Shown: piece by piece, positions 6,862-14,483 of the stretch
Numbering within the stretch: position 1 is the first letter of the stretch
Layout: each line of letters opens with the position of its first letter
NCBI GenBank assembly: GCA_024680155.1
Contig: JAILCM010000267.1
Location: 1 to 33,842 of the forward strand
DNA from: Treponema sp.
GTDB taxonomy: Bacteria > Spirochaetota > Spirochaetia > Treponematales > Treponemataceae
Reading direction: 5' to 3'
DNA: 33,842 bases
Notes under the pieces: generated by a model
Told to the model about the DNA's origin: nothing
Seen by the model: the letters and a program-made list of their open reading frames with translations, nothing else
Database searches by the model: none
Made by a program: the position numbers and the translations under genes

Positions 6862-8826
6862 ATGAAAATGAATAAAAAGTTGCACTTTTATTTTATTACA
6901 ATATTTTTGCTTTGTGTAAAAGTTTTTGCTGTTTCTCCAGCTGTTTCTGTCGCGCCACTTGCATCAGCCAAATCTGATAATATTTCTACATATAAAATAC
7001 AAAATCCTTTTGCTCTGGAAAAATACCGTCTTATAATTGAAACTGACTGGGATTTTTTCTGGGGACGCTTTGTACTTCCTTCCGAACTTACGGAGCCTGA
7101 TTTTCGAGTAAAAGTTCCATCAGACTGGAATAAATATAATCTTCCTGCACAGGCAAAAAAAATTGCAGCACTTGGTAAAGGTTCGGGAACTTACAGATTA
7201 CGGCTTACAGGGCTTATTCCAAAAAAGAAGTATGCAATTCCAACTTTTGAACTTGGTTATACCGCGTTTACAATGTATGCCGATGATGAAGTTATTTATA
7301 ATTCTGGAACTCCTTTTGAAAATTGGGAAAAAACTCTTGCCCAGCAATATTACGATAAAGCAGTTTTTACAGCCGATAAAGACGGTTCTGTTTTAATTTC
7401 AGTTCATGTTTCCAACGATTTTTACCGTAAGGGTGGAATGCGTCACGATTTTATTTTGTACGAACTTGAAAATTTCGAAAAATCTTATAAAAGAACGCTT
7501 TGTAATCACAGTATTTTTTCTGGCATTTTAATTACGATTATTACTTATTGTTTTTTGCTCGCTCTTATTAAAAAAGATAAAACGAATTTCTTTCTTGGGC
7601 TTTTTGTTTTAATCATTTATACAAGAATTATTTCTTCTGCATTTCCGCTGTTAAAAATCATTATTCCGCCAATTCCGCTAGAACTTTTGTTTAAGCTAGA
7701 ATATATTTCAGTATTTATGGGACCGGCTGTTTTTGCGCTTTATATGGATTCCATGAACAAAAAGATTTTTCATCATGTGCCGGTATTAGTTGTTGCAGCT
7801 CCTTCTGTTATATTTCTTATTCTTGATATTGCGCTTCCAATTGGTTTTGTAAATAGAATGGTTCCAGTCATGCAGGTTTATATGTTTTTATTGATTGGGC
7901 TGATGATTTTGTTGTTCCTTGTACGCGTATTCAAAAATAAAGATTTTACAAGTATTACGGCAATTCTATCGCTTTTAGTGATTTTGTTTGGTATGCTGCA
8001 TGATTTCTTTTTGCACAATTTTATTCCCTGGCAGACAATGCGCGACATAAAACTTTTGATTCCAAGTTTTGTTTTGTACGCTTTTATTCAGACAGTTTTA
8101 ATTGCGTATATTCAAAATAAAAATCAAAATAGGGTAGACGAGCTGAATGAAAATCTTACGGTTTTAAATAATGCGTATTACCGTTTTGTTCCAAAGGAAT
8201 TCCTTAAGTTTCTTAGTAAAAATGATATTACCGAAGTAAATCTTGGCGAATACAAAATTCAAAAAATGGCAATTTTGTCTGCTGATATAAGGAATTTTAC
8301 TTCGACTTCCGAAAACGTAGAAGGAATCCGTGTTTTTGAAATGCTGAATTCTTACCTTGGTAGAATTGCCCCTCTTATTAGAAAAAATGGTGGAATTATA
8401 GAAAAATATCTGGGTGACGGAATTATTGCAATTTTCCCGGATAGTGCTGAATCTGCTTTGATTTGTGCGGTAGAAATGCAGGAAGAAATGTGCGAGTTAC
8501 GAAAAGATTTTGTGGCAAAAGGACTTCCGCCTATAAAAATTGGAATTGGCATTCATTACGGAAACATTGTTTTGGGAACCGGTGGTGATTCAGAACGAAT
8601 GACCGAAATTTCACTTTCAAAAGATATTGATATTGCTGTTCACACAGAAGCTGAAACAAAAGAATTTAAACGTCCTATACTGGCGACCGTTCAGGCAGTT
8701 GGAGTTGCCGCTACAGAAGCAAAAGCAGAAGGGCGTACTTTTGATTTTTGTGGTAAAAAACTGCATGATTCGGATGGAAACGCGTTGTACGCTCTTTATA
8801 CCGAAAAGACTGGCATTGAGTTGTAA
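6862..8826 (+). CDS. 7TM-DISM receptor with class III adenylate cyclase domain (C1-like)
   Basis: A 654-residue paralogue of the preceding gene with the same plan: signal peptide (about 1-22), periplasmic DISM domain (TDWDFFWG, FYRKGG), about seven membrane helices, an RFVPKEFLKFL linker and a cyclase domain. Here both metal Asp are present (Asp475 in SADIRNFT, Asp519 in LGDG) with Lys515. The region that should carry the transition-state Asn and Arg reads SLSKDIDIAVHTE and has neither, and the C-terminal VKGK element is eroded to FCGKK. It is predicted to supply the metal half of a heterodimeric site with the upstream protein, making cAMP from ATP at the inner membrane. The ATG at 6862 was chosen because AGGAGG (6848-6853) is 8 bases away; TTG 6856 is too close. 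Confidence 0.9.
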   Translation: MKMNKKLHFYFITIFLLCVKVFAVSPAVSVAPLASAKSDNISTYKIQNPFALEKYRLIIETDWDFFWGRFVLPSELTEPDFRVKVPSDWNKYNLPAQAKKIAALGKGSGTYRLRLTGLIPKKKYAIPTFELGYTAFTMYADDEVIYNSGTPFENWEKTLAQQYYDKAVFTADKDGSVLISVHVSNDFYRKGGMRHDFILYELENFEKSYKRTLCNHSIFSGILITIITYCFLLALIKKDKTNFFLGLFVLIIYTRIISSAFPLLKIIIPPIPLELLFKLEYISVFMGPAVFALYMDSMNKKIFHHVPVLVVAAPSVIFLILDIALPIGFVNRMVPVMQVYMFLLIGLMILLFLVRVFKNKDFTSITAILSLLVILFGMLHDFFLHNFIPWQTMRDIKLLIPSFVLYAFIQTVLIAYIQNKNQNRVDELNENLTVLNNAYYRFVPKEFLKFLSKNDITEVNLGEYKIQKMAILSADIRNFTSTSENVEGIRVFEMLNSYLGRIAPLIRKNGGIIEKYLGDGIIAIFPDSAESALICAVEMQEEMCELRKDFVAKGLPPIKIGIGIHYGNIVLGTGGDSERMTEISLSKDIDIAVHTEAETKEFKRPILATVQAVGVAATEAKAEGRTFDFCGKKLHDSDGNALYALYTEKTGIEL

Positions 8827-8838
8827 CGGCGGAGGGGG

Positions 8839-9204
8839 CTAAAAAAGTTCCTGAATCAGTTTAAGAAAATCTTCTTTTGAAATTCCTAGTTCTTTTGCTT
8901 TGCGGCAGGTTTGTTCTGCAAGGGTACGGGCTTCCTGTAATTTTTTGTCTTCAATTTTTGCGTGTTCCAATTCGGCTACAAAAGTTCCGCGGCCGGGTGT
9001 TGTAAAAATGTAGCCGTCACGGTCTAAGGCTTCCCACGCCATTTTTACAGGAATAACGCTTATTCTTAATTCGTTGGCAATATTCCTGATTGTGGGAAGC
9101 CGGCTCCCGCTTTGCAGAGTTTTGTTCAAAATCTGACTTACAATTTGAGAATAAATTTGAGAATAAATTGGTTCATCCGAATTTTGTTTCAGAACAATAT
9201 CCAT
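8839..9204 (-). CDS. GntR-family (YtrA-type) transcriptional repressor
   Basis: A short 121-residue GntR regulator. The N-terminal winged helix-turn-helix (about residues 10-76) shows EPIYSQIYSQIVSQIL, then SRLPTIRNIANEL and a wing ending GRGTFVAEL. Only a short helical tail of about 40 residues follows, with no large effector domain, which is the YtrA subfamily layout. YtrA-type proteins usually repress the ABC transporter operon in which they are encoded. This is the third gene of that operon: its ATG overlaps the permease stop (TAATG), so translation is probably coupled. Its likely target is the 37-base palindrome upstream of the ATPase gene. The ligand is unknown. The 3' end faces the cyclase gene across only 12 bases. 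Confidence 0.9.
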   Translation of the reverse strand: MDIVLKQNSDEPIYSQIYSQIVSQILNKTLQSGSRLPTIRNIANELRISVIPVKMAWEALDRDGYIFTTPGRGTFVAELEHAKIEDKKLQEARTLAEQTCRKAKELGISKEDFLKLIQELF

Positions 9205-9860
9205 TATAAATCAGCTTTTTCAAAGCGTTTAGCAGAAACTGAATAAGTAATAATCCAACTTAAAATAAAAACAACAATTCCGCATCCTAAAACAGGAAGA
9301 TGAACGGCCGGGTAAAAATCAACACTATCAAGCTGATTAATAAATTCTAAGTTCAAAATACCTTTAATCCAAACTGGGAATTCAAGAATAAAATAGCACA
9401 ACCAGAAACCCGCAGAAGCAATAAAGAACGGAACTCCAGGTTTTTCAGCTTTTTTATAGAACATAGTAAAGAAAATCAGATTAAAAACTGAAAGAGGAAT
9501 TAAAATTAATCCGTAAGCAGCAAGATTTACATCAACTCCGGCATTATTTCCTTCTGGAAAAAATTTACGATTCAAAATTGCAAATGGAATTGTAAGTAAA
9601 ATACCAACTAATTCATAAGTAAACACAAGAATACAGCGTGATTTTACAATTTGTTTTTTAGTAATCGGCAAAATCATAGAGTAGGCAATATCCTTATTAA
9701 GTTCCGCGTTATTAAAAATAAAAAAGCAGCTCAAACAATAGTAAAAGATGTTTACGTAAACAGGGTAACTAGGAATTATAAACATTGTTGAAAAAAACAG
9801 AAAAAGATAATTTACCGGTGAAAGACAAAGTTTTATTTCTTTATTTAAAAAATTATTCAT
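9204..9860 (-). CDS. ABC-2 type exporter permease
   Basis: A 218-residue integral membrane protein with about six hydrophobic helices and no signal peptide, following an ATPase gene and preceding a YtrA-type regulator on the same strand. The pattern near the second helix, with DIAYSMILPITKKQIVKSR after a short polar segment, is typical of small ABC-2 permeases in which two copies pair with two ATPases. It would form the transmembrane path of an exporter; in related YtrA-controlled systems the cargo is often a cell-wall-active peptide or is unknown. The start at 9860 is supported by GGAGG (9868-9872) 7 bases upstream. Substrate cannot be read from sequence. Confidence 0.82.
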   Translation of the reverse strand: MNNFLNKEIKLCLSPVNYLFLFFSTMFIIPSYPVYVNIFYYCLSCFFIFNNAELNKDIAYSMILPITKKQIVKSRCILVFTYELVGILLTIPFAILNRKFFPEGNNAGVDVNLAAYGLILIPLSVFNLIFFTMFYKKAEKPGVPFFIASAGFWLCYFILEFPVWIKGILNLEFINQLDSVDFYPAVHLPVLGCGIVVFILSWIITYSVSAKRFEKADL

Positions 9861-9899
9861 ATTAAGACCTCCAAAGTTCGTATTTTTTGATGTAAGATT

Positions 9900-10739
9900 T
9901 TATCTTTCGTTGTGAACCATAATATCTTCAAGACTAGGTTCAGAAATTTCGCACATTCCAAAGGCATCTTTATCTTTTGCTTCAATCAAACCTTCAAAAC
10001 CAAGATTGTGAATATGCAACCCGATAATTTTCTGTTTAAGTTCATCGGTCAAATCATCTTTTTTACCTGCAACCAAAAGATAAGCTTCTTTAAAACTTAC
10101 AACATCACACGATTTAAGGATTTTTCCTTTTTTAATATAAGTGATGTAATCAGCGCATTTTTCCAAATCAGAAGTAATATGAGTTGAAAAAAGAATTGTA
10201 TGTTCACCGTCTGCAACATAATCCTGAAAAAGAAGAACAAGTTCATCGCGGCTAACAGGATCAAGTCCCGAAGTCGGTTCATCCAAAATAAGCAGTTTTG
10301 CATCGTGGCTCATAGCAATCGCAATCTGATATTTTACCTTCATTCCAGCGGAAAGATTTTTTATAAGTTTGTTTTCGTCCAGATTAAATTTCTGCAAAAG
10401 TTCATGGTAATATTCGTCGTTCCAGTTAGGGTAAAACTTTTTTGTTACATTAGTTACAGCTTTGATTTTTTTTGAATTATAAAAACCGTCAAGACCGCTT
10501 ACAAAACCAATTGAGTTTTTTACTTCGAATTCATTTTCTTTAATGTCAAAACCATTTATTGTAACTTTTCCACAATCAGGATGAGTAAAATTGAGCATTG
10601 ATTTTAACGTTGTAGTTTTACCGGCTCCGTTTCTGCCAATAAAACCCATGATGTAGCCCTGTTCAAGCTCAAAACTTACAGAATCAAGCTTAAAAGTTTT
10701 GTAGGTTTTTGTAAGATTTTCAATTTTAAGTGCCTGCAT
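9900..10739 (-). CDS. ABC transporter ATP-binding protein
   Basis: A 279-residue ATPase that would power the adjacent permease. It shows Walker A GRNGAGKT (35-42), the signature LSAGM (129-133; the usual LSGGQ is relaxed), Walker B ILDEPTSGLD (151-160) and the H-loop FSTHI (His187). A ~70-residue C-terminal extension after about residue 205 is common in ABC-2 exporters. It is the first gene of a three-gene minus-strand operon. A strong AAGGAGG (10751-10757) lies 11 bases before the ATG. Its promoter is overlaid by a long palindromic operator, so expression is likely repressed by the GntR protein encoded last in the operon. Confidence 0.93.
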   Translation of the reverse strand: MQALKIENLTKTYKTFKLDSVSFELEQGYIMGFIGRNGAGKTTTLKSMLNFTHPDCGKVTINGFDIKENEFEVKNSIGFVSGLDGFYNSKKIKAVTNVTKKFYPNWNDEYYHELLQKFNLDENKLIKNLSAGMKVKYQIAIAMSHDAKLLILDEPTSGLDPVSRDELVLLFQDYVADGEHTILFSTHITSDLEKCADYITYIKKGKILKSCDVVSFKEAYLLVAGKKDDLTDELKQKIIGLHIHNLGFEGLIEAKDKDAFGMCEISEPSLEDIMVHNER

Positions 10740-10781
10740 AATTTAATCTGCCTCCTTACTGTAGGTTTGCATAAAATAATT

Positions 10782-10818
10782 GTGTATATTGTGTATATAT
10801 GATATACACAATATACAC
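10782..10818. promoter_or_regulatory. 37-bp palindromic operator, probable GntR binding site
   Basis: Two perfect 17-base inverted arms, GTGTATATTGTGTATAT (10782-10798) and its complement (10802-10818), flank a 3-base centre. Each arm is itself GTGTATAT repeated after a single T, giving four half-sites. It overlaps the minus-strand promoter of the exporter operon that encodes a YtrA-type repressor. Confidence 0.8.
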
Positions 10819-10828
10819 GCGTTGTCAA
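10799..10828 (-). promoter_or_regulatory. Promoter of the ABC exporter/GntR operon
   Basis: On the minus strand a consensus TTGACA (10828-10823) is followed after 18 bases by TATCAT (10804-10799). The -10 covers the centre of the 37-base palindrome, so a bound repressor would block RNA polymerase. The start site would be near 10792, leaving a leader of about 50 bases. Confidence 0.7.
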
Positions 10829-10846
10829 GGAAAAATATACAAATAT

Positions 10847-10875
10847 TTGTAACAACCCCGTAAAAATGCTATAAT
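10847..10875 (+). promoter_or_regulatory. Promoter of the FemAB-like gene, placed for a leaderless mRNA
   Basis: TTGTAA (10847-10852) and a perfect TATAAT (10870-10875) are 17 bases apart. Only six bases (CTGCGC) separate the -10 from the ATG at 10882, so the start site is predicted at or beside the A of the ATG. No ribosome binding site is present. Confidence 0.65.
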
Positions 10876-10881
10876 CTGCGC

Positions 10882-12114
10882 ATGTTTGATATTGAAATAA
10901 AACAAATTGAATCTGCTGCTGAACCGAATAACGGAACTTTTTTGCAGACTCCTTTTTGGTGTGAATTTAAGGCTCGTCATGGCTGGACTTACCGACGATT
11001 TTTGATAAATGCAAAACTTCCTGCTGAATATGCAGAAAATGATGAACATGCCTTTGAAAAATCTTTTGAACTTGCAGTTTTAAATCGTTCTATTGCTAAA
11101 AATGCGTTTTCGATTGCGTATATTCCTCTTATGCCAGAGCTTCCTTTTGAATGTACTCCGCCGGATGTTATTGACGAAGCGTTTGATGAAGAAGGCGTTT
11201 CAATTATAAATCAGGAAATTGTTACTCCAGAAACTCAGACTATTGAATTTGTTTGGTTCTTAAATGATATTGCCAAGGCTTTAAAACCGCTTCTTCCAAA
11301 AAATACGATTGCTATCCGTTTTGATCCGAATGTTGTATTTTTTAGCCCGGAAGAACGTGATGATTTTAACCACGGAATGAAGATTGTTTCGTTTGCAGAC
11401 CGCATTCATATTAAAAAATCTAAGGTTGATATTCAGCCGCCGGATAGTACCTTGGTTGATTTAACTGTGAGTGAAGATGAAATTCTTGCAAGAATGCATC
11501 AAAAATGGCGATATAATATCCGTTTGAGCGAGCGAAAAGGTGTAATTGTTCATAAATATTCTGGAAAAAGTCTTAATATGTCTGAAAAAATAGACAAATT
11601 CTATGAACTTACAAAAGAAACCAATGCCCGCGACGGAAATTCCAGCCATGCAAAATCTTATTATCTTGATTTGATTAAATCTTCTGCAGAAGAACTTGCC
11701 GCTGGAAAAGACGTTCCTGAAATTAATCTTTACATTGCAGAGCACGAAGGTGATGAAATTGCCTCAATAATGACCCTTTTTAGTCATGATGAATCAATTT
11801 ATCTTTATGGTGCAAGCAGCAACAACAAACGCAACCTTATGCCAAATCATCTTTTGCAATGGACTGCCATGAAGGATGCAAAGGCTTACGGCAGCCGATA
11901 TTACGATATGTATGGAATGCCTCCTGAAGGAAAAGACGAAAATCATCCTATGCACGGACTTTATATGTTTAAGGCTAATTTTGGCGGTTTGAACATTCAT
12001 CGACCGGGAAGCTGGGATTTTCCATTAAAAGCTTCTTATGGATTGTATCGATGTGCTGAAAACTTACGTGCATTCTGGCATAAAAAGGTAATAAAGAAGT
12101 TCAAGGGAAGATAA
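10882..12114 (+). CDS. FemAB-family peptidoglycan aminoacyltransferase-like protein
   Basis: A 410-residue cytoplasmic protein with FemX/FemAB features: FLQTPFWCEFKARHGW near the N-terminus (about 20-35); a central RMHQKWRYNIRLSERKGV segment typical of the aminoacyl-tRNA-dependent transferases; and in the second GNAT-like half the YLYGASSNNKRNLMPNHL and YDMYGMPPE stretches, ending with a FKANFGG motif. Family members add amino acids to the peptide of lipid II using charged tRNA. The exact residue added is not visible; spirochaete cross-bridge chemistry differs from that of Staphylococcus. It is followed 4 bases later by a DUF5718-like gene whose ribosome binding site is inside this gene's end, so the two form an operon. 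The transcript is predicted leaderless. Confidence 0.85.
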   Translation: MFDIEIKQIESAAEPNNGTFLQTPFWCEFKARHGWTYRRFLINAKLPAEYAENDEHAFEKSFELAVLNRSIAKNAFSIAYIPLMPELPFECTPPDVIDEAFDEEGVSIINQEIVTPETQTIEFVWFLNDIAKALKPLLPKNTIAIRFDPNVVFFSPEERDDFNHGMKIVSFADRIHIKKSKVDIQPPDSTLVDLTVSEDEILARMHQKWRYNIRLSERKGVIVHKYSGKSLNMSEKIDKFYELTKETNARDGNSSHAKSYYLDLIKSSAEELAAGKDVPEINLYIAEHEGDEIASIMTLFSHDESIYLYGASSNNKRNLMPNHLLQWTAMKDAKAYGSRYYDMYGMPPEGKDENHPMHGLYMFKANFGGLNIHRPGSWDFPLKASYGLYRCAENLRAFWHKKVIKKFKGR

Positions 12115-12118
12115 AATT

Positions 12119-13072
12119 ATGTTTGATTTTTATTCTACAAAAGAAATTCCATGTTTTGGTGTTGCAGGAAATTTTACGGGTCATCTTGAACAGGCAGGAG
12201 AAGCAGTTGATTTTGCAAATGTAAAAATCGCAGAAGCAAACGCACCAAAAGCTGTATTCCCAACTTATATTCCCGCTGCAAACAGTCCAACTTTAAAAAC
12301 ACCCAACTTTCTGAAAATCTATCCTTTTGACAGTACAAAAATAATTTTTCCTGCTGGCGAAGAAAAGCTTCAGATTGAACCTGAATGTGCAATCATTTTT
12401 GAAGCTGAGTGGAAACAAACAAATGGAACTGAAAAAGGTCTGGCCACTTCAACCGAAAGTTCAAAGTCTTCCGAACAGTACGAACTTGTTTCTCTAAAAC
12501 CGATTTGTTTTGGAGCTTCCAACGATTGTTCAATCCGTAAACAGGGCGCTAAAAAAATCAGTCAGAAAAAAAACTGGGGAGCGTGTTCAAAAGGCTTTTC
12601 TTCAAATCTGATTCCTGCTGATTATTTTGAGTTCGGTTCTATTTTTGACCGCTACCGAATTGCGAGTTTTCTTGTGCGTGATGGCATTATTCATCCTTAT
12701 GGTGAAGATTCTGCAATCCGGGGTTACAGCTATTTTTACAAAAAGCTTACGGACTGGCTTTTGGAAAAATTCAACGGACAAAAAGATGAAGGTCCTGCCG
12801 AAGATATTCATTCGTACTTAGTAGAAAGCGGCTGCCCGGAAAAAATCATGGTTTCTGTTGGAGCTACACGTTATACAGACTGGGGCGAGCACAACTTTTT
12901 GCAGACTGGTGATAAGTCCGTAGTTTTAGTTTACCCGAAAGATAAATATTCAAAAGAAGTAATTGTTTCTGTTGCCAAAAAATTGACTTCAGAGCAGGAT
13001 AGTTTGGAATACGATAAAATTATTCGTCAATTTGAGGACATTTCAGTATTAATTCAGCTTGTTCAAATATAG
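12119..13072 (+). CDS. DUF5718-like protein
   Basis: A 317-residue soluble protein. The N-terminus GVAGNFTGHLEQAGEA, a central QIEPECAIIFE strand and the segment GASNDCSIRKQGAKKISQ followed by KNWG and SKGFS are what I recall of DUF5718, an uncharacterised family. The EPE and NDxSxR pattern faintly recalls the fumarylacetoacetate hydrolase fold, which is only an impression. An insertion rich in Ser, Thr and Glu lies around residue 100-120. The start is supported by AAGGGAAG (12103-12110) at 8 bases. It is co-transcribed with the FemAB-like gene. The last 53 bases overlap the convergent ATP-grasp gene. Confidence 0.7.
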   Translation: MFDFYSTKEIPCFGVAGNFTGHLEQAGEAVDFANVKIAEANAPKAVFPTYIPAANSPTLKTPNFLKIYPFDSTKIIFPAGEEKLQIEPECAIIFEAEWKQTNGTEKGLATSTESSKSSEQYELVSLKPICFGASNDCSIRKQGAKKISQKKNWGACSKGFSSNLIPADYFEFGSIFDRYRIASFLVRDGIIHPYGEDSAIRGYSYFYKKLTDWLLEKFNGQKDEGPAEDIHSYLVESGCPEKIMVSVGATRYTDWGEHNFLQTGDKSVVLVYPKDKYSKEVIVSVAKKLTSEQDSLEYDKIIRQFEDISVLIQLVQI

Positions 13073-14435
13073 AAACGTCTGGTTTTTGAAGTTCGATTAA
13101 TTCCGGCGAAAGATTTTCAAAAAGATTTTTTACCATATTTAAAAGGCTGGCAATTTCTTCAACATTTTTTGAAGTAATGATAACTTCGCACCATCCTTTT
13201 TCGCGTTCCTGTTTTGCGGCACTGTCGTAAATCTGATTGATGCTGATTTTTTGTGATTCATTTGCAGGTAATTTCGAATCATTTGAACTGCCAGGTGCGG
13301 GCGTACTTGAATTAAGTTCGAAAATTTTTTCAAGTACATTTTTTTCCTGTGGCGGAAGTTTTAAACTCAAAACAGGATTCATTTCAACTTTTTGCTGTGG
13401 TGAATAGATTAATTCAAACAAAGAACAGCCCAATCCAGCTGCATAAGAACGACTCATGCCGCTAAGACGAGGATTAATTTCTATAAAAGTCCATTTTCCA
13501 TCTTTATAAACAAGATCAATTTGGGCAACTCCGCAAAACTGTAATTTTTCAGCTAGATTTTTTATCAGACTGTCTAAAGAAGTAGACTGTTTTATCCCCC
13601 ATAATGCAGTACAAAATTTTACACTCTGCTTAGGACTTGTAATTCCGTATTTATTCGTACTAAAAACAAAGGGCGGAAGAACCGTATAATTTCCGGGCGT
13701 TCCATAAACTTCAACTCCAACCTGCAAACCTTCTGCAAATTCCTGAACAAGCCGGTTTGAATTATTCTTTTTAGAAGTAAGATAATTAAACGCTTCTCCA
13801 TAAGTGTTTACAACTGCAAGCGAATATGAACTTAAACCTGTTGTGTCTTTTATTACGAGCGGCAGTTGCATCTGTTTTATCTGGCAGAAAACGCTTTCCC
13901 GGTAAATGTTGCGCAAAACTTCTTTCTGACTTCCTGCACAAAAAAACATATCGTGGTCAACAAAAAGTGAGCGAGGTGCATTAAATCCATTCTGTAAAAA
14001 GAATTCACGGGTTTTGTTTTTATCAAAACAGGTAAGAGCAGTTTGCAGCGGATTACATATAGTTTTTATTCCAAGTTTTTGTAATTCCTGGGCAACAAGT
14101 GCATCGCTTACAGTGAGCCAGTCAAAGGGAGCAACCCAAAAGGTCATTGCAATTGCAAGATCGGGGGAGAGTTCTGCAATTTTAGCGGCAATTTGTTCCG
14201 GCGAAAAATCTTGCGGCGCGTAGAAAGTCCGTCCATTTTGTGATTCAAATTGTGCATGAGAAGGGTCTTCTTCCGGCATAAACAGTGCAGGCTTTTGCGT
14301 CACAATATAAAACTCATCATCGGGGAACTTTTGTGTAAAAGCAAAAAATTGTTCACAATTTGACGGAAAATTTATAAATTCGACGTGTTCTTCATCAAAA
14401 ATGTTGGTATTTGTACTGTAAAAAACAACTTTCAT
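13020..14435 (-). CDS. ATP-grasp ligase of unknown substrate
   Basis: A 471-residue protein with an ATP-grasp core. After an N-terminal Rossmann-like part come the pre-grasp FDKNKTREFFLQNGF (from about 137), the ATP-binding strand LPLVIKD (191-197), a QEFAEGLQVGVEVYG stretch (231-245) and the metal-binding end QIDLVYKDGKWTFIEINPRL (Asp307, Glu319, Asn321). Such enzymes join a carboxylate to an amine or thiol via an acylphosphate. About 130 residues after the core contain a Ser/Pro/Asn linker and a small Glu-rich domain. It lies 48 bases downstream of the DUF4129-like gene on the same strand and probably belongs to the MoxR operon. Its 3' end overlaps the DUF5718-like gene. Substrate unknown; amino-acid or peptide ligation is plausible beside a FemAB-like gene. 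Confidence 0.82.
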   Translation of the reverse strand: MKVVFYSTNTNIFDEEHVEFINFPSNCEQFFAFTQKFPDDEFYIVTQKPALFMPEEDPSHAQFESQNGRTFYAPQDFSPEQIAAKIAELSPDLAIAMTFWVAPFDWLTVSDALVAQELQKLGIKTICNPLQTALTCFDKNKTREFFLQNGFNAPRSLFVDHDMFFCAGSQKEVLRNIYRESVFCQIKQMQLPLVIKDTTGLSSYSLAVVNTYGEAFNYLTSKKNNSNRLVQEFAEGLQVGVEVYGTPGNYTVLPPFVFSTNKYGITSPKQSVKFCTALWGIKQSTSLDSLIKNLAEKLQFCGVAQIDLVYKDGKWTFIEINPRLSGMSRSYAAGLGCSLFELIYSPQQKVEMNPVLSLKLPPQEKNVLEKIFELNSSTPAPGSSNDSKLPANESQKISINQIYDSAAKQEREKGWCEVIITSKNVEEIASLLNMVKNLFENLSPELIELQKPDVSIFEQAELILKCPQIDE

Positions 14436-14483
14436 TTTTTTTGCCTGTTTAGTCCTAAAATCATACCCGAAAAATATGATTGT

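Noticed and set aside
4861-8826. Reading the two cyclase genes as decaying pseudogenes
   Set aside because: Both frames are full length, keep signal peptides, all membrane helices and family motifs, and the lost residues are exactly complementary, which decay would not produce.
10782-10818. The 37-bp palindrome as an intrinsic terminator
   Set aside because: It is almost entirely A/T, has no T-tract after it on either strand, and overlaps a good promoter; an operator explains it better.
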